Source: Phialocephala subalpina (lineage: Eukaryota; Ascomycota; Leotiomycetes; Helotiales; Mollisiaceae). Taken from it: 64,000 nucleotides of DNA. Each line of letters begins with the position of its first letter. Position 1 is the first letter of the stretch. The DNA lies in assembly GCA_900073065.1 (NCBI GenBank), contig FJOG01000002.1, positions 3,531,110 through 3,595,109 of the forward strand, given 5' to 3'. Position numbers and translations under genes: made by a program. Positions 1-11,230 of the stretch are shown here, piece by piece. The notes under the pieces are model-generated. The model saw nothing but the letters and a program-made list of their open reading frames with translations, made no database searches and had not been told where the DNA came from.

Positions 1-663
1 TTTATAAAAGAATTTTTTTTAATTTCTAATAATAATTATTTATTTTTATATAAATTATTAATATAAAAAAATAAAAATAAAATATTTAATTATAAATTAA
101 TTTAATTTAATAATTATTATATAAAGTAATTAATTATATATAAAATAAACTTATAAATAGAATAAAAAGTTTTTTATATATTAAAAAGTATATAATTAAT
201 ATAAATCCTTGAAATTATTTAATATTAAAAAAATTATATAATTTATATAATTTTATTATAATTTTATTTCTTTTTCCGAGTTTTTCGATTAGAAATATCT
301 TTGCAAATCTTTTTAGTATTATTACTAAGAATTTTAATTTTATAATTTATTATTATTTTAAAGTTTTCTAATTTTATCCCAATTTATATAAAAGAGAAAA
401 TAATAAAATAGAAGTCTTTATTTCGAATTTAAAGAGGTTTAGATTAATAGTTATATTGTAATTAAAGTTTGAAAAGAGAAGGTAAGAAATTATAATGGGC
501 GCCAAGGGGGGGATCTCGCTTAAGTATGCCACGAGCTGTGGCCAGAACTCTTACATTCTAATAGAAGCAATTTCTAGAACTTAATTTAAGTTCTGAAATC
601 TTCAAGGACGTGCAGATCAGAAAACTTTTACCGCGAGATACAGGATCTGAAGAGATCCTGGGC
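1..663. repeat. AT-rich, repeat-like DNA with no intact gene
   Basis: Bases 1 to about 480 are almost entirely A and T, with long runs of both and very few G or C. From about 490 the composition returns to normal abruptly. No open frame of useful length exists in the AT-rich part. In filamentous ascomycetes such blocks are usually transposons destroyed by repeat-induced point mutation, but no transposase remnant is legible here, so the repeat origin is inferred from composition alone. Bases 490-663 may hold the eroded 5' end of the HET pseudogene that follows. Confidence 0.6.
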
Positions 664-2260
664 AAAATTAAGAGGTGGATCCAGAAGTGCGATTCCGAGC
701 ATACATCATGCGCACCGACTCCCACTTCCGGTCAATTCCAGGGCCCAAAACGAATTCCGGACCTCTGATTTGGAACTGTTAAGCTTCGAGAAGATTTTCA
801 AGAAGAATATTCCTATGCTTGTTTGAGCCATTGTGTAAGAGCACGTTTTCGTTGTCCTCTACCCTGACTGCTACCACACTTGGCTCGTCGTATGGTATTA
901 GCTTCTAAATCTCCCTAAAATGGCAAGTTAGGGCCTTTTGCCCCTGATACGAAGAGAAGAAAAAGAAAGAAAGAAAAAGCGCTGACTCTCTGATAATTTA
1001 GCGGGGTAACGCAGACACTGTACCCAAAACCGTCGGCGCAACACTCGAACGATTCGAGGAAAATATTCCCATAGATATCTTGACCAAGACTTTCCAGGAC
1101 GCTATTGATCTGTGCAGACGACTAAAGATTAATTTTCTCTGGATTGATTCGCTGTGTATAAAGCAAGACGATGACGAGGACTGGATGAGCCAAGCGACCG
1201 AAAATGGCATGCATATACGAGACCGAGATTCTGACAATAGCTACAAGTATGTCTATGGATGGCTCGGGTGGTCTTTACGCAAAATCAAAACACCCACATT
1301 ATGTTTCGTCTGACGGACTTTGCATTCAAGAACGGAATCCCCATTTTCCAATGGGAAATGCGTATTCACTAAATCCCTGGCCCCTACTTCAGCGAGGATG
1401 GGTTTTCCAAGAAAGACATCTTTCTCGCCGCATGTTACACTTCGGTGCCGAAGAAGTCGTTTGGGAATGTAGGAGTCACCGGCAAGGTGAGAACTGGTGG
1501 AGTGATTCAACACCGGCAATGGCAGATGAGAAAGACTTGTCATCCATCCACCTGGAGAAACTATGTAACAGAGTATACAAGGCTTCAGCTTACTTTTGAG
1601 AAGGACAAGTTTGCGGCACTTTCTGGTGTGGTGGAAAGAATGGCGATGCTGAAGCCGGACGATCGTTACGTTGCTGGACTTTGGGAGAAAACTCTCCTAC
1701 ACGATCTTGACTGGGAGGCCGATGAGATTCTAGCGAGGCCTTCATGGTCATGGGCTTCCACCAAGGATGCAGTGCGGTAGGACGAGGGTCACAAATTATC
1801 GATGCTGAAAAGAGTTGAAGTGGTTGAGGTAACGTGCGCTACAACCTACGCCGGGCATGTGCACTGCGAAGAACATGAGAACTTAGGGCCAACTATAACC
1901 ATTCGTGGTCCATTGATGGCAGCAAAACTTGCCACAAAAGCACTTTCTAAGAGAGCTGGAGTGAGCATGGAAGCGCGGCAGGATGGTCCACGCGACTATT
2001 ATCGCAAGTTGAAGCTCGCAGGAGAACACGAGCCAATTTTCCCTGACGGGATGGGGATCCACTTTCGTCCAGATTATCTGTTCCATACTCCTGGAAGATA
2101 CTATGTGGCGCCAGACTCCGACCTGTTTGTGCTACCGTTCCTGACCACAAATTACTAGCTTAATTGTCTTCTTCTTCGTAAGCTAGACGGATCTGCCTTT
2201 TTTGAGCGACTTGGCCATATCTACATTTGGTTCCCCGACTCAGAGCCTCTCAGGGCAATA
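664..2260 (+). pseudogene. HET-domain (heterokaryon incompatibility) protein, broken
   Basis: HET-domain proteins control nonself recognition and cell death after hyphal fusion. Family landmarks appear in order but in different frames. KRWIQKCDSEHTSC (about 670) is the usual pre-HET helix. YACLSHC (about 815) is the start of the HET core. TKTFQDAI then LWIDSLCIKQDD (1080-1170) are the core itself. RGWVFQERHLSRR with LHFGAEEVVWEC (about 1395-1470) and RPSWSWAS (about 1740) are the post-HET motifs. The reading frame changes near 1205 and again near 1560. In-frame stops occur near 760 and at about 1778. A C-terminal piece runs from 1802 to 2158 and homologous-looking sequence continues to about 2250. 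None of these breaks can be repaired by a plausible intron, so this is a decayed gene. A few true introns may also be present, for example around 850-1000. Confidence 0.8.
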
Positions 2261-3735
2261 GTTCGCACCCACGTGTACAGTCTACCTTTGTCCAACATCA
2301 CCATTACCTGATAGATCTGAGGACATCCCGGGTTTAATAACCACTGAATGAATAAAGAGTATTCAAGTATCACCACACCTATCCGACTCTGTCGATCAAC
2401 ATACACCACGTTCGGCCCTTACTCCTTCGTCATCACTTGCGTCTCCTTATAAGAGACCGGCAACCCCCCTACCATCTTAGACTTTACCGGTATCTCTAAT
2501 ATTCGATACTCCCGGGGCCAATGGGTATATGTGGAGAACCTCAATCGTCTTGATCCGAAGCTTTCGTGGAAGGCTGTTCCTAGAACTAGGATAAAGTGGC
2601 TGTCTCATAACGACCCAGACGAGTTATGTAATGATGAAGAGCCTGGCCCTTTGGGTGTCATCCTCCTGAGCCAGCTTGGACCATTCATTAGACTTAGGAG
2701 TGCCGAAAACAATTTTAATAAGAGCAAGCCCGAGTTTTCCTTACAGCTATAAGTCGAGGAACGATCCCTGGATATTCTAAAGAATTTGATTCATCGGCGA
2801 GAGAGAATCTCACTGTTACAAATCCTTTACGTGTTAAGGTAACCGAACCAGACATCACCTTCCCTTCTTTTACGCTCGGAGACGCATTTCCTGCTACCTT
2901 CGGCGGAACTTCCACAGACGATGACCAAGACGGCGACAACATAGACGCCTTTTGTTTTACCGCGGGTGAAAAGGTCGCTATTTAGGCCTGGTTTGGTAGC
3001 TACGTCTTTACAAACAAGTCTGGAAAACTCCCATAGTATCACCACCACCTCATTGCCAGAACCATACCATCCTATACCAACTACTACGACTAACAAGACT
3101 ACTCAATGGGAAAGTCGATGGCGGTCGACAATAACTGCGGCACGAATCAGTCTCCTCACCGCTGCCGATCAAGAACTTGCAAGGCAGGCAAGCCGGCAGG
3201 ATCTTAGTGCTCGAGATATGCGCAAATGCCTTTCGGAAATCATGAAACGGCCAGCAAGATAGAATTCTTCAATGTGCTCAAGCTTTAAGGAAAGAGAGGG
3301 ATACTTCTGAAACGGCGGCTGAAAGCGGTGTGGCATCTTCTCCGAAGCTGGACTTTAAGTTAAATGATACTGAGGCCCCAGAATTTGACATGCTAGCCAA
3401 GGTCATGTCAAGTGTCTGATGTTGGAAGGAATCAGGAGGTTCAGTAGCAGAACACTGCGGGGTCGTTCACTGAAGTGCGGGGTAAAAGTCGCTAACTTTT
3501 CAGGGGCTCCCAGGGGGTGAAGCTCACTGTTCACTTTCTTTGTCCTATTTTCCTATCGCAATGTCTCAATTGCGATCAAAATACCTTGAAGCTTTTGAAC
3601 TGAAATGATTCTCTACGACCTGTTGATCGCATGGAACACAGATATATTATTACACCACTGATCACGAAAGATCAGACATCCTACTCCTTGTTGCCACCAC
3701 GTTGAGCTGCAACTCGACCATAGCTCTGGTGGTCA
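2261..3735. other. No gene recognised
   Basis: Two short open stretches on the + strand (2531-2749 and 2966-3259) have no recognisable motif and no clear exon partners. They could be further eroded gene fragments next to the HET pseudogene. I see no tRNA-like fold, tandem repeat or promoter signal that I can support. The right end is the 3' flank of the P450 gene. Confidence 0.35.
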
Positions 3736-5615
3736 TCACAGCAACGGCTCAGTCTTATGGCTCACCTTCACAAACAGTGGCGCTGGATGCCACAAGATTC
3801 CTACAGTCTGCTGTTCCCAGTTTCTTGACCTCTCATCGAGCTCCATGTCGAATTCCCATAACAACCTAGCAATGATCAATCTGGCATTGATCAACGCAAG
3901 ACTTTTCATCGTCAGCTTCCCGCTCTCTCACAACTATCGGGCCAAATCTGGGGAAGGAAATAAGAGGCTACTCACTCTTTACCAGGACATATTTTGGGCC
4001 CAAACCCGAACGGATGAACGGAATCCAACTTATCATCATTCCTAAACTTCTCATCTCCCAACCACCTACTCGGACAGAACCCCTCGGGACGTTTGAAATT
4101 CTCCTCTCTTCGATATGTGGCCCATTGATTGACTGCTACGACAGTGTTTCCTGGTACAGATTTCCCGAGGATGGATGCTGAGGGTGTGGGGACGATGCGA
4201 GTGACGATGTTTCCAATGGGAGGAAAGAGCCTCATACTTTCTTGGAAGCAGGCGTTGAGGTATGGTAGATTCTGGGTGGACGAGACTGTTACGGAGTCAA
4301 GATTTGGGAATCTGGACCGATCACGAATCTCTTCGCATGCAAGTTTGCAAGCGTATGGACTTGACAGGAGGTAGTATATCGTCGCCGAGAGGAGAGTGGA
4401 GGTTGTTTCAAAAGCGGTGAGGATCAGGAATCGAGACAGGAGATCGATCTTCGTTTTCCCAATCTTGTCGACGTTCTCTTCTGCCAAAATGTACGAAACT
4501 GCCATTGTTCTCGATCAGCCAAGCTCTATCCCACCTCGATCAATTGGGATGTTTCCGAGTCTCTGACTTACCCATGTCTCGATCGGCTTTCTTGTCCTCA
4601 ACACCAGCACTCAATCTCTTCTTGACAGCCTCCCTCGCAAAGGGAAGTTTATCCAGTATCTGATACTTAGCAGCAAGACCAGGAAGTCCCCTCGTCGCAA
4701 AGTCTGGTATCTTCACGAATCGCTGGATCTGCATATAAAAACCGATACCCCAATCCCCTTTCTGCAATGCTTTGATCCCGGGATGCAGTTCAGGAAGCAG
4801 GGCCATAGCACCGAGCTCCTGACTGAGTACAATTTGGGCACTGAGATCGAGTGCTAGGCTCGAGAACCAGGCATTGAGATCAAGTATATTTTGGACGGGT
4901 GAGCGGGGATCGGTACCAGTGGTAATGGTGCGAGAGGATATGTAACATGCTACCCTGCTGATAAAGCTTAAAGAAAGGTGGAGTTGTTTGTTTTCGTAGG
5001 CAGAGAGGGCTTTCTTTGAGAAGGCTTGGATGAGGCCCCGCTTCTGGTCTTGATGCAACGAGCCGTCCGAGTCAATCTAGGTAAATGTCAGTTCGATGAC
5101 ATATATGGAGGTAAAATCAAGGAGATACATACAGCAATGTCTGAAGATGCAGTGATATTACCGTACAACAGTGGATCGAGTTTGAATGCCGACGGTTTGT
5201 CGGAACCGGGTCGAATAATGCGACCATAGATTGTCTCCCATGCATCGCCATTGGCATATGATAATTCATCAGGAGCAACTCGAACCACATCTCCGTATTT
5301 ATCATGCAGGACCTTGATGTCGAAGCTCAACGTGCCGCGTAGGAAGCGGTAGCTGTACCAAAAGCGAGAGATGCGGGCGTACCATGGTCCTGGATAGGTG
5401 CGGAGAGGATGAAGGAAGAGGTTGTATAGACCTTTCGTGAGGACGAGGATGAACTACCAGTCATCAGTTGGGTTTGGGAAGAAGGAGGCGGCGAGAACAG
5501 GCGTACTTACGAATGTTGTCAGAACGGGGACGAGGATTGAGGTAGGCATCCTTGGAAGCGTGGCATCCGCGAGGATGTGGCTTTGCGTTGGTTTGATCGC
5601 TTGAGATCTGTTCAT
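3736..5615 (-). CDS. Cytochrome P450 monooxygenase (five exons)
   Basis: This is a membrane-anchored haem monooxygenase, probably on the endoplasmic reticulum, of the fungal group containing isotrichodermin C-15 hydroxylase-like CYPs (by general pattern). Exons, in gene order: 5615-5511, 5453-5133, 5076-4572, 4498-3976 and 3901-3736. All junctions are GT-AG and keep frame, giving 539 residues. An N-terminal hydrophobic anchor (about 24-50) is followed by HPLRTYPGPW. The I-helix has AFETTS (339-344), the K-helix ESMR (Glu397, Arg400), then the RPEGFCPSRW meander. The haem loop FGFGPKICPGK has Cys481 as iron ligand. The usual Arg two residues before the Cys is Lys479. The last exon supplies the normal C-terminal strand region (LIIARLLWEFDMEL). 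It lies in the same orientation as the MFS gene and about 0.9 kb from it, which suggests shared use. Substrate unknown. Confidence 0.88.
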
Positions 5616-6541
5616 GTTGAGGTTGGGAGAAAGAGAGAGAACGCTGAATGTGAAGAAGGATCCAGGTTCAGTCAACCTTAGAAGTCGCGACTTCGACGAC
5701 AGAAATCGGGATAGAATTGCAGTCGCGATCGAGACTTGACCTTCCCCATCCAGTCCCAAGTCTGACGGAACACGAGGCCCACTTTTCAGAGAACTTGAAA
5801 TTTTGCTCTTGTGATCACGAAGGCGGATGTTTGGTTCTGATTTAATATTCGCTCTGTACCCGCGATGCGGTGTTCCGCTACAGCATTTCGGCTGGTACTT
5901 GGTGCTACCCAACCTGATTGTTCCTCGCAAGGTTATTGTTGCACTTGACACTTGTTCTTGAGAAGAGGACTTCATTTTTACAACACAAAGCGAGTCTGGT
6001 GACGGCGAAACATAACTTCTTCGAGCAGATTCGTGATGCTACAACTCAAAATCTCCCAAGGTCGTCTCGCTTTGGACACGAAGTCGTCGACAAGGACTGG
6101 ACGACTGAAGATACCCATGACCTTGAGATTCTACTACCGAGACGCGATAAATAAGAGGAAAAGAATGAAAGATGCAAACAAAGTACACAGAGGTGGAATT
6201 AAGAGTTATACATTCTATGCCGTCCCCGACGCCTCGAGCAAAACGAAAACAAAACCACACCCATTCCTATTCCCCTAATGTAAAGTATATACCAGAACCC
6301 CTTGCTGGAACCAAAGTCATGCCCATTCGTCTCTTTTGTCGTGATATATTTGCAATGTATGCCCTTGAAAGTGAAAGCAAAATCTCACTCAATGTGGCTG
6401 GCTTCACGTGATCCGCCTGCTCCAAAACTCCTGCAATGAAAAGACGTCAGTAAGGAAAGTTCATTCCCCAGGATCATCCGCCACCGCGTCGATTCGAATT
6501 CGTTGCATACTCTCCTTATTGAATGTGTTGCTTCAAAATGT
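5616..6541. promoter_or_regulatory. P450 upstream / MFS downstream intergenic region
   Basis: This 0.9 kb spacer holds the upstream region of the P450 (- strand) and the 3' flank of the MFS gene (- strand). A long open frame continues upstream of the chosen P450 ATG, but its residues are not P450-like. The ATG at 5615 was chosen because the hydrophobic anchor follows directly. No specific regulatory site is supported. Confidence 0.4.
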
Positions 6542-8483
6542 CTACACCATTATCCCAACACTCGCTTTCTTCTTCTCCTCAATCCCAAAATCCGACTGAT
6601 ACTCATCCGTCAACTTATAACTCTTCACAAAAAGACAAATCGGCAACCCAACAACCGCAAACGCAATCGCAACATACCACACAATTTTCAACGAATCGAC
6701 ATAAATCCCGATAACAGTATCCTGCGTCGGCTGCGGCATGGCCGTCACGAACTTCGCCGTAGCATGTTCATACGCCTTCCCATTCAGCAACTGACTTTGA
6801 ACAAGCGCGTTGCCTGCTAGTCGCGAAGTAACAAGTTTATTGACTTTCTCATTGAAGATGGCAGACGGGATAGCGATTCCCCATATGCTGCCGAACGAAC
6901 GCATGAACGTCCAGGTGGCTGTCGCGGTCGCGACTTCGGATGGAGGTAAAGAGGCGAGAAGAGGAGGGATCATGGCGTTGAATACCATTCCATTGCCGAG
7001 ACCGAAGAGAGCTTGATAGCCTACCCAAGCGGAGGTGGTGGAGTTGCGGTCGAGGAGAGGGAATAGACCGACGCCGATAGCCATCATGATCCAACCTACG
7101 AATTGGAGGGAGCGGTATTTGCCCGTGATGGTGATGTATGCTCCTGTTGCCGCGGCGGCGGGAGCGATGGTCGTTGCTGTGGGGAAGAGCATGACGCCTG
7201 CTCGGATTGGAGATGCCTTGAGGACTGCTTGAGAGTAGACGGGGAAGAAGTAGATGACGTAAAGAAGGAGGAGACCGTGGACGAATGCCATAGCGAAGAT
7301 AGCGATTGATGTTCGATTCGAGAAGAGTTGTGGTGGCATGGTGGGCTCTGCGAGGTAGCCAGAGCGCTGAATGATGGCGAAGATGACCATTCCGATGAAG
7401 CCGGCGATCATGGGGACGATGATGTTGGCTGAAACCCATTTGTATTTGGTTCCTCCGTAGGAAAGGGCGAAGAGGATGGAGGCGACAGCTGCGACAAGAA
7501 CGGCATTACCGATCCAGTCAACACGCTTGAGCCGATCGGTGACCGTTCCTTCGCGCCTGTAATTCAGCTTGAGGAAGGGAATGATGGTGGCCAAGGCGAT
7601 GGCGCAGATCGGAAGATTGATGTAGAACACCCATCTCCAAGTCGCCTGCTCGACGAAAACGCCTCCTAGAACAGCTGCGAAGGAATTAGCTCAAGACTTG
7701 AAGATGCTAGGGCGAGGGGAACTTACGACCAATGATCGTTCCTATGGCATACGTCCCAGCAATGAGACCAGTATATTGGCCTCTTTCACGCAAGGGCAGG
7801 AGATCGCAAATGATGATCTCACCCAGAGTGATGATTCCTCCTCCACCAACACCCTGAATGGTACGACCAGCAATCATCATCATGGTACTTGTTGCTCCAC
7901 CTGCCAACGCCGAGCCTGCCATGAAAAGAATGGTGGACATGATGGTCAGAGAACGACGGCCGAAGATGTTTGCAGCCTGACCAAAGAGCGGCTGCACCGA
8001 AGTCGAAGCCAGGACGTATGCATTTGCAACCCAAACGTACAACTCTCCTGAATTGAGGTCCTGAGAGATAGAAGGAAGTGCAGTAGAAACTATTGACAGA
8101 TCAATGGCGACGAGAAGGGTCGTAACGCAAACTGCAAAGAAGATCATCCAAAAGCTGAAGTCCTTTGGAGGACTCTCACTCTTGGTCGAGGACAGTGAGT
8201 CTTTCGACAATAATATCGATGCCGAATCATTTCCGAACAATGGTTTGGGGAGCGGGTTGTTGTGTAGAGTACAGCAGCATGCTTGCAACGATGTTCTTGA
8301 AGCATTGAGTCTTGCCTGTTGCATAGAAACTCTTGCTGATGGTGAATAGTGCAGAGAGCAGCAAGCATCTGCTGATCCATGATGGTCATGATGCGAGAGG
8401 GAAGTCGTACTCACACCATGATGCCCATAGAATGCGAGAGAGGTCGTGCTCATGGCCCAGTCGCTCACCGACCGGTCGCTCAT
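6542..8483 (-). CDS. MFS drug/toxin efflux transporter (DHA2, 14-TM type)
   Basis: This is a plasma-membrane proton-coupled exporter of the major facilitator superfamily, related in type to fungal azole/toxin efflux pumps. Exons are 8483-7727 and 7674-6542, with a 52-bp GT-AG intron; the join gives about 629 residues. Exon 1 has the first helix region with STALPSISQDL, WVANAYVLA, then GQAANIFGRRSL (motif A-like) and GRTIQGVGGGG. The junction restores GPVLGGVF, the motif-C antiporter signature, immediately before the FYINLP motif typical of 14-TM fungal members. Many hydrophobic segments follow. The first ~115 residues are Ser/His/Cys-rich and unusual for the family. A strong GTGAGTACG donor lies inside this part, so an extra 5' intron could shorten the N terminus. 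Its neighbours are a P450 and a Zn2Cys6 regulator, which fits export of a metabolite or self-protection. Confidence 0.87.
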
Positions 8484-11230
8484 GGCGAGGGAAATCAAAA
8501 AGAATGAAAATCAGATGAGGATATTTTTGGTCGTACACCTGAGAACAACTTGAAGCTGGAATGATGCTCAAACATAACTTTCGGAAACTTGCCGATACTT
8601 CACCTATATACCAGATCCTTTTCGGTGCCTTCTCCGACACCTCACGATCTGAATTAACATCTTGGAGCAGTATGAGAATTGGATTCACACCGAGAGGATG
8701 CCTTCACAACAGTCACTCGACGAGTACGTCCGTTAAGTCACGGGTTTGGGATGAGGAAGTCCCGTGCAGGTGGAGGCAAGACTGAAGGAAAGTCAGCAGA
8801 CCTGGTTCATCAAGCAAAACATAGCAGGACTCGCCTCCGACGAGATCTCTCCCCCTCCGAAGATTCGGTGGGTTCTGGTCGAGTATTATTAGAGCACCCT
8901 TCGATCGTGCTAAGGCCCGATATGGTAAGGCTGAGGATAAACGTGAGGAAGGATTTGGCTGTCAACTCGCTTCCTCTAGCCCTGGCCCATCAGTCCTCGA
9001 ATTCAGTGGACAGCACGACATCGCGGCTTTTCGACTTTTGGAGCTTGGTGAGCTCTATTTCCAGTCCCTCAGCCATAGTGATTGGCACTCAAACCCGCTG
9101 GCCGGCACACAGGATGCAAACCTCAAGCCGTCCTGAAACTGACCAATGATCTTCAATATCTGGTTGACGAATTAAATCATCATGAAATCATCGTGGGAAG
9201 CTGTGCCTCCGGGTCACTGTACATCGCCGTCCATGGCCCATGGCTCGGGCAGGTATCCTCTCCCTTACTGTACAGTTGATGGCACCTTGCGGGACATGAC
9301 CTGTCGGCCGCGTCGAATGACACGATTAGTTGCTGGAAAATATGTCACCATCGATGCATGTCTGGGCCAAAATGGTGCGCAAAATAACACCTTCCGAGAG
9401 GATCCTAGCTGTGTACTTGCCACTTCCAGAGACACTTGCGCACCTTCTGGTTGGGACGGAACCCAAGAAGGTGAAGCATCGTCAAGGATGAACCAAAGAT
9501 GGAACTGCTGGAATCAAGCTCTCGACCATCCCTGGGCTCCGGGCTACTGGCAGTCAAAGCTTGACTCTAACGGCGAGCAAGCAACGATCTACCAAGTGCC
9601 GTACCGACAGTTGGGGACTTCGGAATTGGCCCCGCTGGACTGATCGAGATCGTGATGGAATCAATGAGCGATACCGTCATGATTGACAAACGCTCCGGGC
9701 GCACGGTTCTGACGATCATAAAACATGGTACCGTATACGGAAATAACGTGGAGAAATTTGTGATCCTAAGGCTGAAGGGAGGAGCAACGTTTGAGCCGCA
9801 TAGCCCCCAACACTGCCTGAGTGTCAGTCGGGCAAGATGTGCAAGATGGTACTGGGGCGGGAAGCGGTGCGGTGCGATACCAAGAAATACCAAGGACTAA
9901 GGAACGACTACCAAGATTACCCAGAGAATGTGCTCTAATCTTGTACCTGAGCTACGCCGAGTTCGGGAAGGCAATCGCGCGATTGGGACGCTGACTATGC
10001 CCAAGAAGGGTTGGTGACATGCCTGCGGCCAGTAATTCAATGGACTGGGATGCGCGGTAATCAAGTGCTCACTTCTCACTGAGGCCGTGAGAGATGCACC
10101 ACGACAGGCAAAATCGTGTCATTGGCCCAATGTGCGTTATTTTGACGCGGGATGCCTGTCCTGGATAGTACCTGGATCGTGCATATTCTGTAAATTGCCC
10201 TCGATGTAGTCTAGCTCCCGTGTAGTGCATCCTCCTGAACGACCTTATTTTTTCCATTGGCCTGCTCGTCCTGTCTCTATCAACAACAGCAAAGATTACC
10301 ACTTTCGGCACCCCGCACGCACTCTCACTGGCCCCTAATCGCGGCAAGCTTGACCTACCCCAAGAGGTCGGAAGTTAAATCTGGTTCAATCGGACGCCAT
10401 GCCAGATGCTATCACGGTCTATCCATCCCACGGCTGTGGCTGTCCCTCTCAACGCGCTGCAATGCACGGGACTTCAGGATCCCAACCCCACCTGCCCTGC
10501 ACTTGCACCAGCGCAACAACACACCAACGGTGGGTTGCGGATAATTACGTGATCCCACCCTACGACCCTAGTGTCCATACGAGCCACCAAGGTCCTGCTC
10601 CCAAGATACTCAGAAAGAACAAGCTTGTCAAGCTCCCATCCCAAATGCTCGACTCAACTGGCTCCCAGCTGGGCACTTGCTTGTGAGATTTACGAGCTTA
10701 ACTCGCTCAGGACCCGCACGACTGACGCCAGAAGAGGACTGTTCCAGCTCCTTCCCAGCAAACGTGGCAGTTCAAGTGGTCCATCCTCATTGACGCACAT
10801 ACCAGCACTGTCACTGCTGGATTCCTCCCGAATTGGTTCACCCACTGCTCCTAATCTGGAGTCGGACGCTAGAAAGCGTGATTCCTACGCGCTAGAAGAG
10901 CGATTCCGAAAGGGGAGCCGAAGGCGCGAGGCGCCATTCTTACACGCCGGCTGACTTAAGGCTGAGCACTGAAGAGAGACCTCTAGCTTCAAGACTCCAC
11001 GTGAAGCTTAATTCTGGCACCGACAAGAAGGAACCTAGCTTTTCACATCCGAATTCTATATAGAGATTGACCTCCTAGTCCGAACACCCTCTTCTGGACT
11101 GCAGCTCCGGAACACAGAACCATATCAGTCGTTATCAATATCTCACGTCCCAAGTTGCCGGTACCAGCCAACAATTGACGCTCGTATATACCGGCACTAC
11201 ACCTCGAAACTCCTTCACTTACCATCTATC
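8484..11230. other. Long intergenic region between MFS and Zn2Cys6 genes
   Basis: This 2.7 kb stretch separates two divergently transcribed genes and so contains both promoters. Several short open frames exist, the longest plausible one at 9182-9643 (+, 153 codons from an ATG, with seven Cys). None shows a signal peptide, a domain motif or a convincing intron pattern, so I do not call a gene. Confidence 0.4.

Noticed and set aside
5616..5975. Upstream extension of the first P450 exon
   Set aside because: Open by chance; residues are charged and Ser-rich with no P450 feature, whereas the ATG at 5615 leads directly into the membrane anchor.
6849..7439. Arg/His/Ser-rich - strand frame within the MFS gene
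   Set aside because: Alternative frame of the transporter; composition is that of a shifted frame.
9182..9643. 153-codon + strand frame with several Cys
   Set aside because: ATG present but no signal peptide or domain; the Cys are not spaced like any zinc or secreted-protein pattern I know.
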